A DNA stretch of 64,000 nt from the NCBI RefSeq assembly GCF_013166655.1, contig NZ_JABKCA010000014.1, forward strand, positions 1 to 64,000. The letters run 5' to 3'. Source of the stretch: Lentimicrobium sp. L6. GTDB taxonomy: Bacteria > Bacteroidota > Bacteroidia > Bacteroidales > UBA12170. The first letter of the stretch is position 1, and the number at the start of each line of letters is the position of its first letter. This document shows, piece after piece, positions 43,122 to 51,723 of this stretch. The notes below the pieces were generated by a model that was not told where the DNA came from, did not search any database, and saw nothing but the letters and a program-made list of their open reading frames with translations. A program made the translations under genes and the position numbers.

Positions 43122-44357
43122 TTAATCTTCAGCATACAAAAACAAACAACTATCTCCATAACTTAAAAAGCGGAAATCATTGTCCATAGCGTATTGGTAA
43201 ATTTCTTTCCATTGCTCTCCCAAATAGGCCGATATGAGGAGGAGTAATGTGCTTTTTGGCTGGTGGAAGTTGGTAATAATGCCATCAATCATTTGATAGT
43301 CGTAGCCTGGACCAATGAGTATTTGGGTTTCGGAGCGCAGCTCCTGGAGTTTGTGCAGAATTAGAAAGTCGAATATAGCTTGTAATGATTGCTCTACCGA
43401 GGGTAAAGACGCTATATGCTCGTCCAACTCATAAGCCTCCCATTGACTGATTTTATATTCTTCTAGATTGGGTTGATGAATCATTTTTACGCCGATCCAA
43501 TATAAACTCTCTAAGGTTCTAATACTTGTAGTTCCTACTGCTATTAGCTTTTGGTCTTTTTTATTAATCAATGATTCAATTAATTCCTTCTTCACCAAAA
43601 TTTGCTCAGTATGCATGATATGATTGCCCACTTCCTCATCAGAAACTGGTTTAAAAGTTCCAGCACCCACATGCAAGGTCACATAATGAGTTTCTATTTT
43701 TTTATGAGACAATTTCTCCATTACCGCATCCGTAAAGTGCAATCCTGCTGTTGGAGCAGCAACCGAACCCTCATTACGTGCATAAATGGTTTGGTATCTA
43801 ATTTTATCGTTCTCTTCGGCATTGCGATCCATATATGGAGGCAATGGAATTTTGCCAGTCTCTTCCAATACAGTAGCAAAATCAAGCTCCTCAGGTGTCC
43901 AAGTCAAACGGATATAGCTATATTCTCTTTCGTCTTTAAGTTTTTCTGCTTTCAGCACATTCTTTTGACCAGTTAACTCAAAGGGCATTTCCAGTTCACC
44001 GCTTTTCCATTTCTTTCTATTGCCAATAAGGCATTTCCAAACCACTCCACTTTTTTGCTGAAATGCATCTTGAATTTCGCGAGTAGGTTCCACTGGTTCT
44101 AGGCAAAATATTTCGATTCTAGCGCCTGTATTTTTTGCAAATATCAACCGAGCTTGAACCACTTTGGTATCATTAAAAACCAAAAGGCTATTTTCTGGTA
44201 AGAAACTTGAAAGCGTTTTAAACTGACTTTCCTGAATTTTCCCATTAAAATACAATAGCTTAGAAGCATCCCTTTCTTCTAAAGGATACTGTGCAATTCG
44301 ATGTGATTCTAGAGGGTAATCGTATTCTTGGATTTGTATATTTGAGGGTCTTTGCAT
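43122..44357 (-). CDS. queA: S-adenosylmethionine:tRNA ribosyltransferase-isomerase
   Basis: 411 residues, longer than the 340-350 of the E. coli type. Diagnostic segments: LVFNDTKVVQARL (about 59-71), EGSVAAPTAGLHFTDAV (about 192-208) and FLSYGDSCLF near the end. It adds the ribosyl group of SAM to 7-aminomethyl-7-deazaguanine in tRNA, the penultimate step to queuosine. The C-terminus is longer by inserts rather than an extra domain. It lies 20 bp downstream of the 83-residue protein. Confidence 0.95.
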   Translation of the reverse strand: MQRPSNIQIQEYDYPLESHRIAQYPLEERDASKLLYFNGKIQESQFKTLSSFLPENSLLVFNDTKVVQARLIFAKNTGARIEIFCLEPVEPTREIQDAFQQKSGVVWKCLIGNRKKWKSGELEMPFELTGQKNVLKAEKLKDEREYSYIRLTWTPEELDFATVLEETGKIPLPPYMDRNAEENDKIRYQTIYARNEGSVAAPTAGLHFTDAVMEKLSHKKIETHYVTLHVGAGTFKPVSDEEVGNHIMHTEQILVKKELIESLINKKDQKLIAVGTTSIRTLESLYWIGVKMIHQPNLEEYKISQWEAYELDEHIASLPSVEQSLQAIFDFLILHKLQELRSETQILIGPGYDYQMIDGIITNFHQPKSTLLLLISAYLGEQWKEIYQYAMDNDFRFLSYGDSCLFLYAED

Positions 44358-44377
44358 AGTAAATCCGATATGTTTGA

Positions 44378-44629
44378 TTAGAGGTTCAGGATGTCATCAA
44401 TATTTAAAACATCGAGGTATTCATCTACTATATAACCTAATTCTGGGGTGTCTATTTTGCGAATTTTGTTTAGGTCGAGATCGTAGATGACTTCCACATA
44501 AAACTGCTTGTAAATATAGAGTTTCATGATACTTTCTTCTTCTTTCTTTTCCATAATCAATCGCCCAGACTCCATAATGAGTAGCAGTTTCTGAACTTGT
44601 GTAAGACTATTAAAGCGTGCTTTTTCCAT
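44378..44629 (-). CDS. Small conserved-looking protein of unknown function
   Basis: 83 residues with no signal peptide. An N-terminal helix (FNSLTQVQKLLLIMESGRLI) is followed by beta-strand-like EESIMKLYIYKQFYVEVIYD and an acidic C-terminal helix. I do not recognise it. It has a good TATCTTTG promoter 18 bp upstream and is likely cotranscribed with queA, 20 bp downstream, so it is a real gene. Confidence 0.7.
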   Translation of the reverse strand: MEKARFNSLTQVQKLLLIMESGRLIMEKKEEESIMKLYIYKQFYVEVIYDLDLNKIRKIDTPELGYIVDEYLDVLNIDDILNL

Positions 44630-44646
44630 AAGTGGTATTCCTGCTG

Positions 44647-44654
44647 CAAAGATA
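44647..44654 (-). promoter_or_regulatory. -7 element TATCTTTG for the 83-residue protein/queA pair
   Basis: Exact TAnnTTTG match on the minus strand, 17 bp upstream of the ATG at 44629. Confidence 0.55.
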
Positions 44655-44850
44655 CTGGAAATTGCTTTTGCTTAGAAAATTTAAGAATCTTTCAGAATTA
44701 GTCTAAACATCATTCTTATAATTATTGCTCATGTCATTTACTTGATATAGCCAAAACTTACCAGCTTGCATTAATTAAGCTTCGGTTTCAAATCGAAACT
44801 ATCAGGAGAGCATTAAATAATACGCATCTCAAACGAACCAAAAAATCTCT

Positions 44851-44858
44851 TATCTTCG
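44851..44858 (+). promoter_or_regulatory. -7-like element TATCTTCG upstream of ribF
   Basis: One base off TAnnTTTG, 24 bp before the ATG at 44883; no clear -33 element. Confidence 0.4.
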
Positions 44859-44882
44859 CATGTATTCTAAAACATTTAGTCA

Positions 44883-45812
44883 GTGAAAATATATTACGGT
44901 TTCGACGAAGTGAAACACATCAAGAATGCAGTGGTAACTGTAGGTTCTTTTGATGGTGTTCACATGGGGCATCAAGTCATTATCAATAAATTAAAGGAAT
45001 TAGCCAGAATTGAAGAGGGCGAATCGGTGGTGATCACCTTTTATCCTCATCCAAGAAAAGTTCTTTATCCAGAAACTACTGGTAGAGATTTATTGATGAT
45101 CAATACACGCAAAGAAAAGATTCATCTTTTGGAAAGAGCAGGAATCGATCATCTGATTTTTGTGGAATTCACAAGAGAATTTTCCAATACTACATCGGCA
45201 CAGTTTGTGGAGGATTATCTCATTAAAAAGCTGAATACTAAAGTATATGTTACTGGTCAAAATCACCATTTTGGTAAAAATAGAGATGGAGATATTGATG
45301 AGCTTTCTAAGCTTGGAAAAGAACACAACTTTCAAGTTGAACTGATTCATTTGCAAGATATTCAAAATGTAGATGTAAGCTCCACATTGATTAGAGAGTC
45401 TATTATTAGAGGGAAATTGAATACTGCCAACTTGTATTTAACTCATCCTTATTTTGTGATTGGACATCTTTCTTCCGGAAGTCAATTGTATAAACGGATG
45501 GGATATAATACATTCCGTATGGATATTGGCGATAAGTATAAATTGATTCCTCCTTGCGGTTCTTATAAAGTGAGAATTAATTATAATGGTCATATTGACG
45601 ATGGAATTGCTTTGATTAGTACTTGCACCAATGCACTAAACGAAAGTGTTCTAGATATTTATACTAAGAATATGGATGTTCATAACCTTCCAGGTAAAGA
45701 TGTGATTATATATTTCTTGGAGGAGCTTAATGTTCAAGACGACGAGAAAAAAGGCAGCCTTCTCAATTCCATCATGATGAAGGATTTGATTAGATTCGAT
45801 AGCAATGGCTGA
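44883..45812 (+). CDS. ribF: Bifunctional riboflavin kinase/FAD synthetase
   Basis: 309 residues. The N-terminal adenylyltransferase domain starts VTVGSFDGVHMGHQVII (about 19-35) with the SSTLIRESI motif (about 161-169). The C-terminal domain (about 180-300) is the kinase, with YLTHPYFVIGHLSSGSQLYK-like entry. It makes FMN and FAD. The next gene overlaps by 8 bp. Confidence 0.94.
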   Translation: MKIYYGFDEVKHIKNAVVTVGSFDGVHMGHQVIINKLKELARIEEGESVVITFYPHPRKVLYPETTGRDLLMINTRKEKIHLLERAGIDHLIFVEFTREFSNTTSAQFVEDYLIKKLNTKVYVTGQNHHFGKNRDGDIDELSKLGKEHNFQVELIHLQDIQNVDVSSTLIRESIIRGKLNTANLYLTHPYFVIGHLSSGSQLYKRMGYNTFRMDIGDKYKLIPPCGSYKVRINYNGHIDDGIALISTCTNALNESVLDIYTKNMDVHNLPGKDVIIYFLEELNVQDDEKKGSLLNSIMMKDLIRFDSNG

Positions 45813-46599
45813 TGCCGAAGCCATGCATATTGAGTTTCTAGGGACTGGAACATCATTGGGAGTTCCTATGATTGGTTGCAAATGTCATGTTTGTAAATCA
45901 AGCGATACTAAGGACAATAGAATGCGTGCTTCTTTGTTGATTAAATACCAAGGAAAAAATGTAGTGATTGACTGTGGACCAGATTTCAGGACCCAGTTAC
46001 TACGTGCTGGTGTTGACGATTTAGAAAGCGTAATTATCACCCACGAACATCGCGATCATATTGCAGGTTTAGACGATGTGAGAAGCATCAATTATATCCT
46101 TAGGAAAAGTGTGGAGCTTCGCTTATCGGAGGAGTCTTTAAAAGCAGTAAAAGTTGAGTTTCCCTATATATTTAACCCTGGCGATTATCAAGGTGCTCCC
46201 CAAATAGATTTAGTACATTTAGATGATGAGCCTTTTGAGTTAAATGGGTTGAAATTTATTCCATTAAAGGTGATGCATCGCCATATGAAAGTATATGGTT
46301 TTAGAATAGGCGATTTTAGTTATATCACCGATGCCAATTATATTCCAGATGAAACCATGGCGATTCTAAAAGGCACCAAAATAATGGTATTAAATGCCTT
46401 AAGGTTAAAAAAACACCCGTCACATTTTAGTTTAGAAGAGGCTATAGAAATTGCTCAAGAAATTGGAGCTGAGAAAACCTATTTCACCCACCTCGGCCAT
46501 TTAATTGGCAAGCATGAGTATGTAAATCCCAAGCTCCCAAAAAATATGGAATTGGCTTATGATGGTTTAAGCTTTTCTATTCCTTATTCTCAAAATTAA
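45805..46599 (+). CDS. PhnP-like metallo-beta-lactamase-fold phosphodiesterase
   Basis: 264 residues. It opens with LGTGTSLGVPMIGC and a CKCHVCKSSD cysteine cluster that binds a structural zinc, then the metal site THEHRDHIAGLDDVR (about 73-87), further histidines in HRHMKVYGF and FTHLGH. This is the MBL pattern of PhnP cyclic phosphodiesterases and related enzymes. No phn genes are present, so the physiological substrate is open. An ATG six codons in (45823) is a possible alternative start. It overlaps ribF by 8 bp and converges with the MauG gene by 4 bp. Confidence 0.88.
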   Translation: MADAEAMHIEFLGTGTSLGVPMIGCKCHVCKSSDTKDNRMRASLLIKYQGKNVVIDCGPDFRTQLLRAGVDDLESVIITHEHRDHIAGLDDVRSINYILRKSVELRLSEESLKAVKVEFPYIFNPGDYQGAPQIDLVHLDDEPFELNGLKFIPLKVMHRHMKVYGFRIGDFSYITDANYIPDETMAILKGTKIMVLNALRLKKHPSHFSLEEAIEIAQEIGAEKTYFTHLGHLIGKHEYVNPKLPKNMELAYDGLSFSIPYSQN

Positions 46600-47693
46600 T
46601 TCTGAAAAGGATTGGCATATTCTGTGTTATTCAAGAATGTTTCATCGGTAAGCGTCATCAAAAAAGCTTTTAAATCTGCTATATCTTGTTCATTCAACTG
46701 CAATCCTGGTTCTAAATTATATTGCATTGCATCATCAATGGTTGTAGAGGCTTTTACATGTCTGTTATAATGCTCCAAAACTTGATTTAGGGTTTCAAAA
46801 CGACCATCGTGCATATAAGGTCCTGTTGCCGCAATATTCCTAAGTGATGGGACTTTAAATTTAGCTCGGTCTGCGGGGTTTTCTGTGACAGAAAAATAGC
46901 CATCATCAGCAAAATCGACATCAGTGTCCAAACCATTATTCATATATTGGTTATTGGTGAAATTTACTCCTGCATGACAGTGAAAACACTCTCCTCCTTT
47001 TTGCTGACCATTGGGATCGTATTCTGTAAAAAACAAGTCTTTACCACGTGCTTCACTTTCACTAAATGTTGCAATTCCTAATAGCACTTGGTCGTATTTG
47101 CTATTCATTGACAAAATGGTCATCATAAACTGTTCCATGGCCAATCCCATTCTCTCGCTACTAATTTTATCATCACCAAAAGCTCTTATGAATTGATCTT
47201 TGTAAACCTTAGATTCCTCCAGTTTTGCTACTACATTTTCTAATGTCTCATTCATCTCTAGGGGGTCTTGAATAGGCATGAGTGATTGTTCTCTCAATGT
47301 TTTTGCTCTTCCATCCCAGAAAAAACTATTATTATGCCAAGCCATATTAAAAATGGCCATCGCCTGACGTTTCCCTTCCAAGCCTTCTACACCTTCGCTA
47401 AATCTCCTGGTATCGCTAAAGCCATCTAATTGTAAGTGACAATCTGCACAACTTTGAGAGGCATCTTTCGAAAGCATGGGTTCATAGAACAACATTTTGC
47501 CGAGCTCCACTTTTTGCTGAGTCAGCTGATTGTCTTCAGGAATAGGTGGTTTTGGGAAGTAACTGGTATTCAATACATAAGAACTTGTATCATAAACAGC
47601 GACCTCCTCAGGTTCGGTGTTTTGGTTTTCATTTTTATCGCAACTAATGAGCAATATGCTAATTAATGCCAATAGACTTAGAAATTTATTCAT
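46596..47693 (-). CDS. MauG-like dihaem cytochrome c peroxidase, lipoprotein
   Basis: 365 residues with a lipoprotein signal (cysteine about residue 18). Two haem c sites: C82-A-D-C85-H86 and C236-F-H-C239-H240. The family segments FYEPMLSKDASQSCADCH, FWDGRAKTL and TGPYMHDGRF are in order. It belongs to the CcpA/MauG family, which reduces peroxide or carries out oxidative protein modification through high-valent haem. Last of the three-gene cluster with another MauG and the MbnP-like protein; overlap with the previous gene is 4 bp. Confidence 0.93.
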   Translation of the reverse strand: MNKFLSLLALISILLISCDKNENQNTEPEEVAVYDTSSYVLNTSYFPKPPIPEDNQLTQQKVELGKMLFYEPMLSKDASQSCADCHLQLDGFSDTRRFSEGVEGLEGKRQAMAIFNMAWHNNSFFWDGRAKTLREQSLMPIQDPLEMNETLENVVAKLEESKVYKDQFIRAFGDDKISSERMGLAMEQFMMTILSMNSKYDQVLLGIATFSESEARGKDLFFTEYDPNGQQKGGECFHCHAGVNFTNNQYMNNGLDTDVDFADDGYFSVTENPADRAKFKVPSLRNIAATGPYMHDGRFETLNQVLEHYNRHVKASTTIDDAMQYNLEPGLQLNEQDIADLKAFLMTLTDETFLNNTEYANPFQN

Positions 47694-48715
47694 GGTTTTT
47701 GGAAGTGTTTATTATTAATAAAAGACTCATCTGTAAGGCTTTGTAAAAAGGCGATGAGGTTTTCTTGGTCTTGTTTACTTAAGTTCAAGGGTTTAATCAA
47801 TTGGTTTTTGTGGGGATGGTTTTTTCCTCCACTGTTATAGTGGGCCACTACTTCTTGCAGATTCTTTAAGGAACCATCATGCATATAAGGAGCTGTTATG
47901 GCTATATTCCTTAAAGAAGGAGTTTTGAATAAGGCCAAATCAGCTTCGTCATAGGTTAGTCTATAGCGACCCTGATCCTCATATTCCTCGTATAATCCAT
48001 TATTCTCAAAGGCATAATTAGAGAAATTAAAGCCAGAATGACATTGGAAACAATTGGTTTTTTCACTATTAAATAATTCTAATCCCGCTTTTTGTTGTGG
48101 ATTTAATGCTTCATTATTATTTTGAAAGGAAAAGGCATCATATGTACTATTTCCACTCAATAAACTTCTTTCAAAAGTGGCTATGGCTCTAGTAATAACA
48201 AATGGATCTATTTCCCTTTGGTATGCTTCTTGGCTTAAGGAAAGGTAGAACTCATCTTCTCTTAACCTTTCAGTTATTTCTAAAAGATTAAAATCAAACT
48301 CTACATGTTCTTGCACTGGAACCAATACTTGCATTTCAAGAGTATTTACTCCGCCTTCACGAGTAAAATAAGGTTGATAGGCCACATTGGCCAAAGAAGG
48401 AGAATTCCTTATTCCAGGGCTGTTTTCTACACCTAAACTGACTCTGGTGGTATCGCTAAAAGCAAAAGAGGGCAGATGGCAACTGGCACAACTGATACTT
48501 TGATCTCGCGATAATGATTTCTCGAAAAATAGGTTTTTTCCAAGTTCCCACCTGGCATGAGAATATTCATTATCCTCGGGATATTCCACGGCAGGAAAAC
48601 CCTCAGGAATTTCCATAGAAAATGGAATTTCCTGAATAGTTTCTGAATCCTCTACCTTTGAACAAGCAAAAGCTCCAAATAAGAGGATAAAAAATATGAA
48701 AAAAGGAGTTCTCAC
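47690..48715 (-). CDS. Second MauG-like dihaem cytochrome c peroxidase, lipoprotein
   Basis: 341 residues with a lipoprotein signal (GAFACSK, cysteine about 18). Haem c sites: C76-A-S-C79-H80 and C222-F-Q-C225-H226. It has FFEKSLSRDQSISCASCH, YFTREGGVNTL where typical members have WDGR, and TAPYMHDGSLKNL. The changed region may mark a different function from the first MauG. It follows the MbnP-like gene by 7 bp and overlaps the next peroxidase by 4 bp (ATGA), so the three are one operon. Confidence 0.92.
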   Translation of the reverse strand: MRTPFFIFFILLFGAFACSKVEDSETIQEIPFSMEIPEGFPAVEYPEDNEYSHARWELGKNLFFEKSLSRDQSISCASCHLPSFAFSDTTRVSLGVENSPGIRNSPSLANVAYQPYFTREGGVNTLEMQVLVPVQEHVEFDFNLLEITERLREDEFYLSLSQEAYQREIDPFVITRAIATFERSLLSGNSTYDAFSFQNNNEALNPQQKAGLELFNSEKTNCFQCHSGFNFSNYAFENNGLYEEYEDQGRYRLTYDEADLALFKTPSLRNIAITAPYMHDGSLKNLQEVVAHYNSGGKNHPHKNQLIKPLNLSKQDQENLIAFLQSLTDESFINNKHFQKP

Positions 48716-48722
48716 TAATTTC

Positions 48723-49688
48723 TTATTGACTGATCACTAATTTTTGTGTTTCAATAACCTGAGACTGATTTATTAAGCTTAAGAAGTAAATTCCTGCTTC
48801 ATCAATATCTATATCAAGTTTGGTCTGATTGGCTTCTATAAATTGTTCTTTAATAATACGGCCACTTAAATCGGTGATCTGTAGTTTAGAATTTGTAGGA
48901 TAATCTTTATAGAGAAGAATATGGGTTTGATGAATGGTCGCAGGATTAGGTGCAATTACAAAACTAGCTTGTGGCTCTAAATCATCAAGCCCAGTAAATA
49001 CCATTTGCGAAAATACTTTAGTGGAGAAATTAGACAATAAGACTGCAGATTCGCCAGTTTCAGCATGTGAAAATAAACCTGCAGAAACATCAATATTTTC
49101 AAGTAAACCCATATAATCAGCTTTTATACTGATGATTCTTTCATCACCATTGACCAAGTTGGCAGTAGGAAGATTTACCATTAAATAATTAATATCACCT
49201 AAACTATGTATCTGATAGTCGATTAATAATGCAGTACCAGTCTTTCCTTCTAGTGCAGCAAATCTATAGCCCGAAGCCCAGCCCCAATGCATATCAGGAT
49301 TTTGTAGTGCCAATGGATGGCCTTCAGGATAAGTAGTAGGATCTAGATGGTTTATCTCAGGTTCAACACCTATTCCAAATCGAATTTCTTCAATAACATC
49401 AATGTCATGATTTCCAAGATTGAAAGACATTTCCTCTTCCACATTTACTAATAGCCAAGTGTCTTCTATGTCTGTAACTATTCCGCCGTCATGAACAATT
49501 TTAATTTGCGACACATAGTATTGTAATCTTGTGATGGAATACTCATAATCAAGATCATGTGTATAGGATTGTTCCATTTCTAGAACTTGGTCTCCCATAT
49601 AATTATTAATATTAAGGATTATAGCGTTTTGAGCAAAAGAGCCAAAACCTAATAATACCAATAGGGAAAAGAGTACAGTTTTCTTCAT
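48723..49688 (-). CDS. MbnP-like protein with T9SS sorting domain
   Basis: 321 residues from the ATG at 49688, which gives a signal peptide (GSFA-QN); the longer frame is rejected. The motif MHWGWASGYRF (133-143) is characteristic of MbnP, the copper-binding protein whose tryptophan is turned into kynurenine by the dihaem enzyme MbnH in methanotrophs. An N-terminal YSITRLQYYVSQIKI block also fits. The C-terminus is a type A sorting domain (FVIAPNPATI at about 243, ending KLVISQ), so it goes to the surface, unlike MbnP. Encoded first in an operon with two MauG-type enzymes. Confidence 0.86.
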   Translation of the reverse strand: MKKTVLFSLLVLLGFGSFAQNAIILNINNYMGDQVLEMEQSYTHDLDYEYSITRLQYYVSQIKIVHDGGIVTDIEDTWLLVNVEEEMSFNLGNHDIDVIEEIRFGIGVEPEINHLDPTTYPEGHPLALQNPDMHWGWASGYRFAALEGKTGTALLIDYQIHSLGDINYLMVNLPTANLVNGDERIISIKADYMGLLENIDVSAGLFSHAETGESAVLLSNFSTKVFSQMVFTGLDDLEPQASFVIAPNPATIHQTHILLYKDYPTNSKLQITDLSGRIIKEQFIEANQTKLDIDIDEAGIYFLSLINQSQVIETQKLVISQ

Positions 49689-49829
49689 AAGAATAGTTTT
49701 TAATTTAAAAATACATAAAAGCAAAGCCAGGGTATTGGCTTAATTGTTTGTGCTTCTTCCGGTATACCTTCTATGTATAAATGGAGAAAAAAGGCTTTAA
49801 AATCACTTCGTAAAACCCTATATTATAGT

Positions 49830-49837
49830 CAAATATA
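49830..49837 (-). promoter_or_regulatory. Possible -7 element TATATTTG for the MbnP/MauG operon
   Basis: Exact TAnnTTTG match on the minus strand 141 bp before the ATG at 49688, implying a leader of about 135 nt. The rest of the 385-bp gap to folA shows no gene. Confidence 0.3.
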
Positions 49838-50050
49838 TGAAAACAATCTTCAATTCAAACATAGTGGTTTTGTATTTAGGTATTTTAATGTCTTAATTAT
49901 TTGTTTTTGCACTAAGACTCATTTGTAGAACTCAGAAAATGAGTAGGCTAGAAAGGTGAATGACAAAACAATATACTTTGTTAAATATTTTATAAAGTTT
50001 TAAATAGAAAATGTGCCTAGGATAAATAGGCGATGATGAGTGATTATTTC

Positions 50051-50058
50051 TAAATTTG
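50051..50058 (+). promoter_or_regulatory. -7 element TAAATTTG of folA
   Basis: Exact TAnnTTTG match, 15 bp before the ATG at 50074, so an earlier TTG start at 50056 is rejected. Confidence 0.6.
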
Positions 50059-50073
50059 CAAAAAAACAAAGAT

Positions 50074-50562
50074 ATGCTCTCTATCATAGTTGCCGTTGCT
50101 GAAAATAATGCCATTGGAAAAGATAATGATCTCATTTGGTATATCTCAGACGATTTAAAACGTTTTAAGCGCTTAACTACAGGTCATACCATTTTAATGG
50201 GAAGAAAGACTTACGAATCTTTACCAAACGGAGCCCTCCCCAAAAGAGAAAATGTGGTGATTACTAGAGACAAAGACTTGAAATTAGACAAATGTACCAT
50301 GCTACATTCTGTTGACGAGGCCATAGAAAAATATGCCAAGTCAGAAGAAGAAGTATTCGTGATTGGAGGAGGGAGCATTTATGAGAAACTACTTCCATAT
50401 GCACATAAAATCTTCTTGACTAAAGTTCACTCTAGCTTTGAAGCAGATGTGTTCTTCCCAGAAATCGACATACAAAACTGGAAAGTTATAGCAGAAGAGC
50501 ATCATGAGAAAGGGGAGAAGAATGAGTTTAATTTTAGTTTTATTGATCTTGTGAAGGTTTAA
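50074..50562 (+). CDS. folA: Dihydrofolate reductase
   Basis: 162 residues. Signature LSIIVAVAENNAIGKDNDLIWYISDDLKRFK at the start (here Tyr replaces the usual HLP loop Leu-Pro region), GHTILMGRKTYESLP (about 43-57), and FVIGGGSIYEKLLPYA (about 98-113). It regenerates tetrahydrofolate. It is transcribed alone; the Nudix fragment follows on the other strand 106 bp downstream. Confidence 0.95.
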   Translation: MLSIIVAVAENNAIGKDNDLIWYISDDLKRFKRLTTGHTILMGRKTYESLPNGALPKRENVVITRDKDLKLDKCTMLHSVDEAIEKYAKSEEEVFVIGGGSIYEKLLPYAHKIFLTKVHSSFEADVFFPEIDIQNWKVIAEEHHEKGEKNEFNFSFIDLVKV

Positions 50563-50668
50563 CCAACGGAGGCCCTGAGACATAAGGGATTTTAATAGTG
50601 GAGTGAGAGAATGATAGGATCTATGGAGCCTCTAATGCTATTAACTCATTCACTGGGGTGTTCACTCA

Positions 50669-50930
50669 TCATAGCCATACTTCCAAAGATTCTTGTACTA
50701 TCAAATCATGGTCAAAAGCCAATTCAGGTAATTCATCAATAAAGAACCATTCTGTTTCACTGGCATCATCACCCGCTTGTGCTTCTTGTTCTTCTTCTAA
50801 AAAAGCTCCAAAAACTACACTTACCGTTCTTCCTCTTGGGTCTCTTCTGGGTTTGCCATAGGTTTTTAATTGTTGAAGTTTCACATTTGTAAAATGAGCC
50901 TCCTCCTCCAATTCTTTAAATCCTCTTAGA
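50669..50930 (-). pseudogene. Truncated Nudix hydrolase, duplicate of the gene at 52614
   Basis: About 80 residues that match the C-terminal half of the intact Nudix protein almost end to end (KLQQLKTYGKP, RDPRGRT, DDASETEWFFIDELPEL), with nucleotide identity about 85-90% by eye from 50675 to 50922. It keeps only the end of the Nudix box (ELEEEA) and has lost the N-terminal domain and GG-start of the box, so it cannot be active. Same orientation as the intact copy, with the AbiE pair between them. Confidence 0.85.
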
Positions 50931-51024
50931 GAAGTTCTAAGGATTTTTTAAAGAGATTGTTGGTTTTTTATGAAGCAGAATATTATGTTGGTATCTTTAT
51001 ATTTAATGATAAACCTAATTAATT

Positions 51025-51079
51025 TACTATATTTGCGTATATAATCCATGGTATATGGATTATATACGCAAATATAGTA
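51025..51079. promoter_or_regulatory. 55-bp palindrome: promoter/operator of the AbiE pair
   Basis: Perfect inverted repeat with 25-bp arms (51025-51049 and 51055-51079) around a 5-base centre ggtat. The left arm contains a promoter -7 element TATATTTG (51028-51035), so a bound repressor would block it; by symmetry the right arm has the same element on the minus strand. AbiEi antitoxins repress their own operon through inverted repeats, which fits. An in-frame ATG at 51055 lies inside the right arm. Confidence 0.75.
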
Positions 51080-51081
51080 TT

Positions 51082-51723
51082 ATGATAGGTGAGATAGAAA
51101 GAGAATTATCAAAAATAAAAACCCATATCATTGACCATTCGAGTATATCAAGTATACTTATGAATTTGGGGTATTTTAAGGTAAATGATAAGATAAATCA
51201 TTTAAAACAAAAGGGTGTTTTAAAACCAATCAAAAAAGGTTTATACTACCACTCATCTATTATTACAAAAAATATTATTTCAAAAGAATTATTAGCCAAT
51301 ACTATTTTAGGGCCTTCTTATATTTCTTTGGAATATGCTTTATCATATCATGGTCTTATTCCCGAAAGTGTTTTTCAGTTGACATCAGTTTGTACTAAAC
51401 GGAGCAAACAATATGATACAGAATTAGGTGTTTTTAGTTATAAACATATTAAAAAGGAATTGTTTTCTATTGGACTTAAAATAGAGCATGCCAAAAATGG
51501 TTTTTTTATGATAGCCACAAAAGAAAAAGCATTATGTGATATGATTTATTTAAAAAACACTTCTTTTTTTTCTAAAAAGGAACTCATTGCTTTTTTAGAA
51601 GATGATTTAAGAATCGATATAGTTGATTTAAACAATTTGAATATTGAAATAATAAATGACTATTACCAAAAGAGTAAATCGAAACGAATTGCTATTTTTC
51701 TCAAATTACTAAAAAACAATTGA
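51082..51723 (+). CDS. AbiEi-type antitoxin / transcriptional repressor
   Basis: 213 residues from the ATG at 51082 (an in-frame ATG at 51055 lies inside the palindromic operator). N-terminal winged-helix region (about 10-60: SSISSILMNLGYFKVNDKI, VLKPIKKGLYY), then the AbiEi central part with TILGPSYISLEYAL and ATKEKALCDMIYLK. It is the antitoxin of a type IV toxin-antitoxin pair and represses its own promoter. The stop overlaps the toxin start by one base (TGATG). Confidence 0.87.
   Translation: MIGEIERELSKIKTHIIDHSSISSILMNLGYFKVNDKINHLKQKGVLKPIKKGLYYHSSIITKNIISKELLANTILGPSYISLEYALSYHGLIPESVFQLTSVCTKRSKQYDTELGVFSYKHIKKELFSIGLKIEHAKNGFFMIATKEKALCDMIYLKNTSFFSKKELIAFLEDDLRIDIVDLNNLNIEIINDYYQKSKSKRIAIFLKLLKNN

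Noticed and set aside
50056-50073. Upstream TTG start for folA (and equally 30179 for the AraC gene, 22581 for the MFS gene)
   Set aside because: These starts lie in or before TAnnTTTG promoter elements and add residues outside the family alignment.
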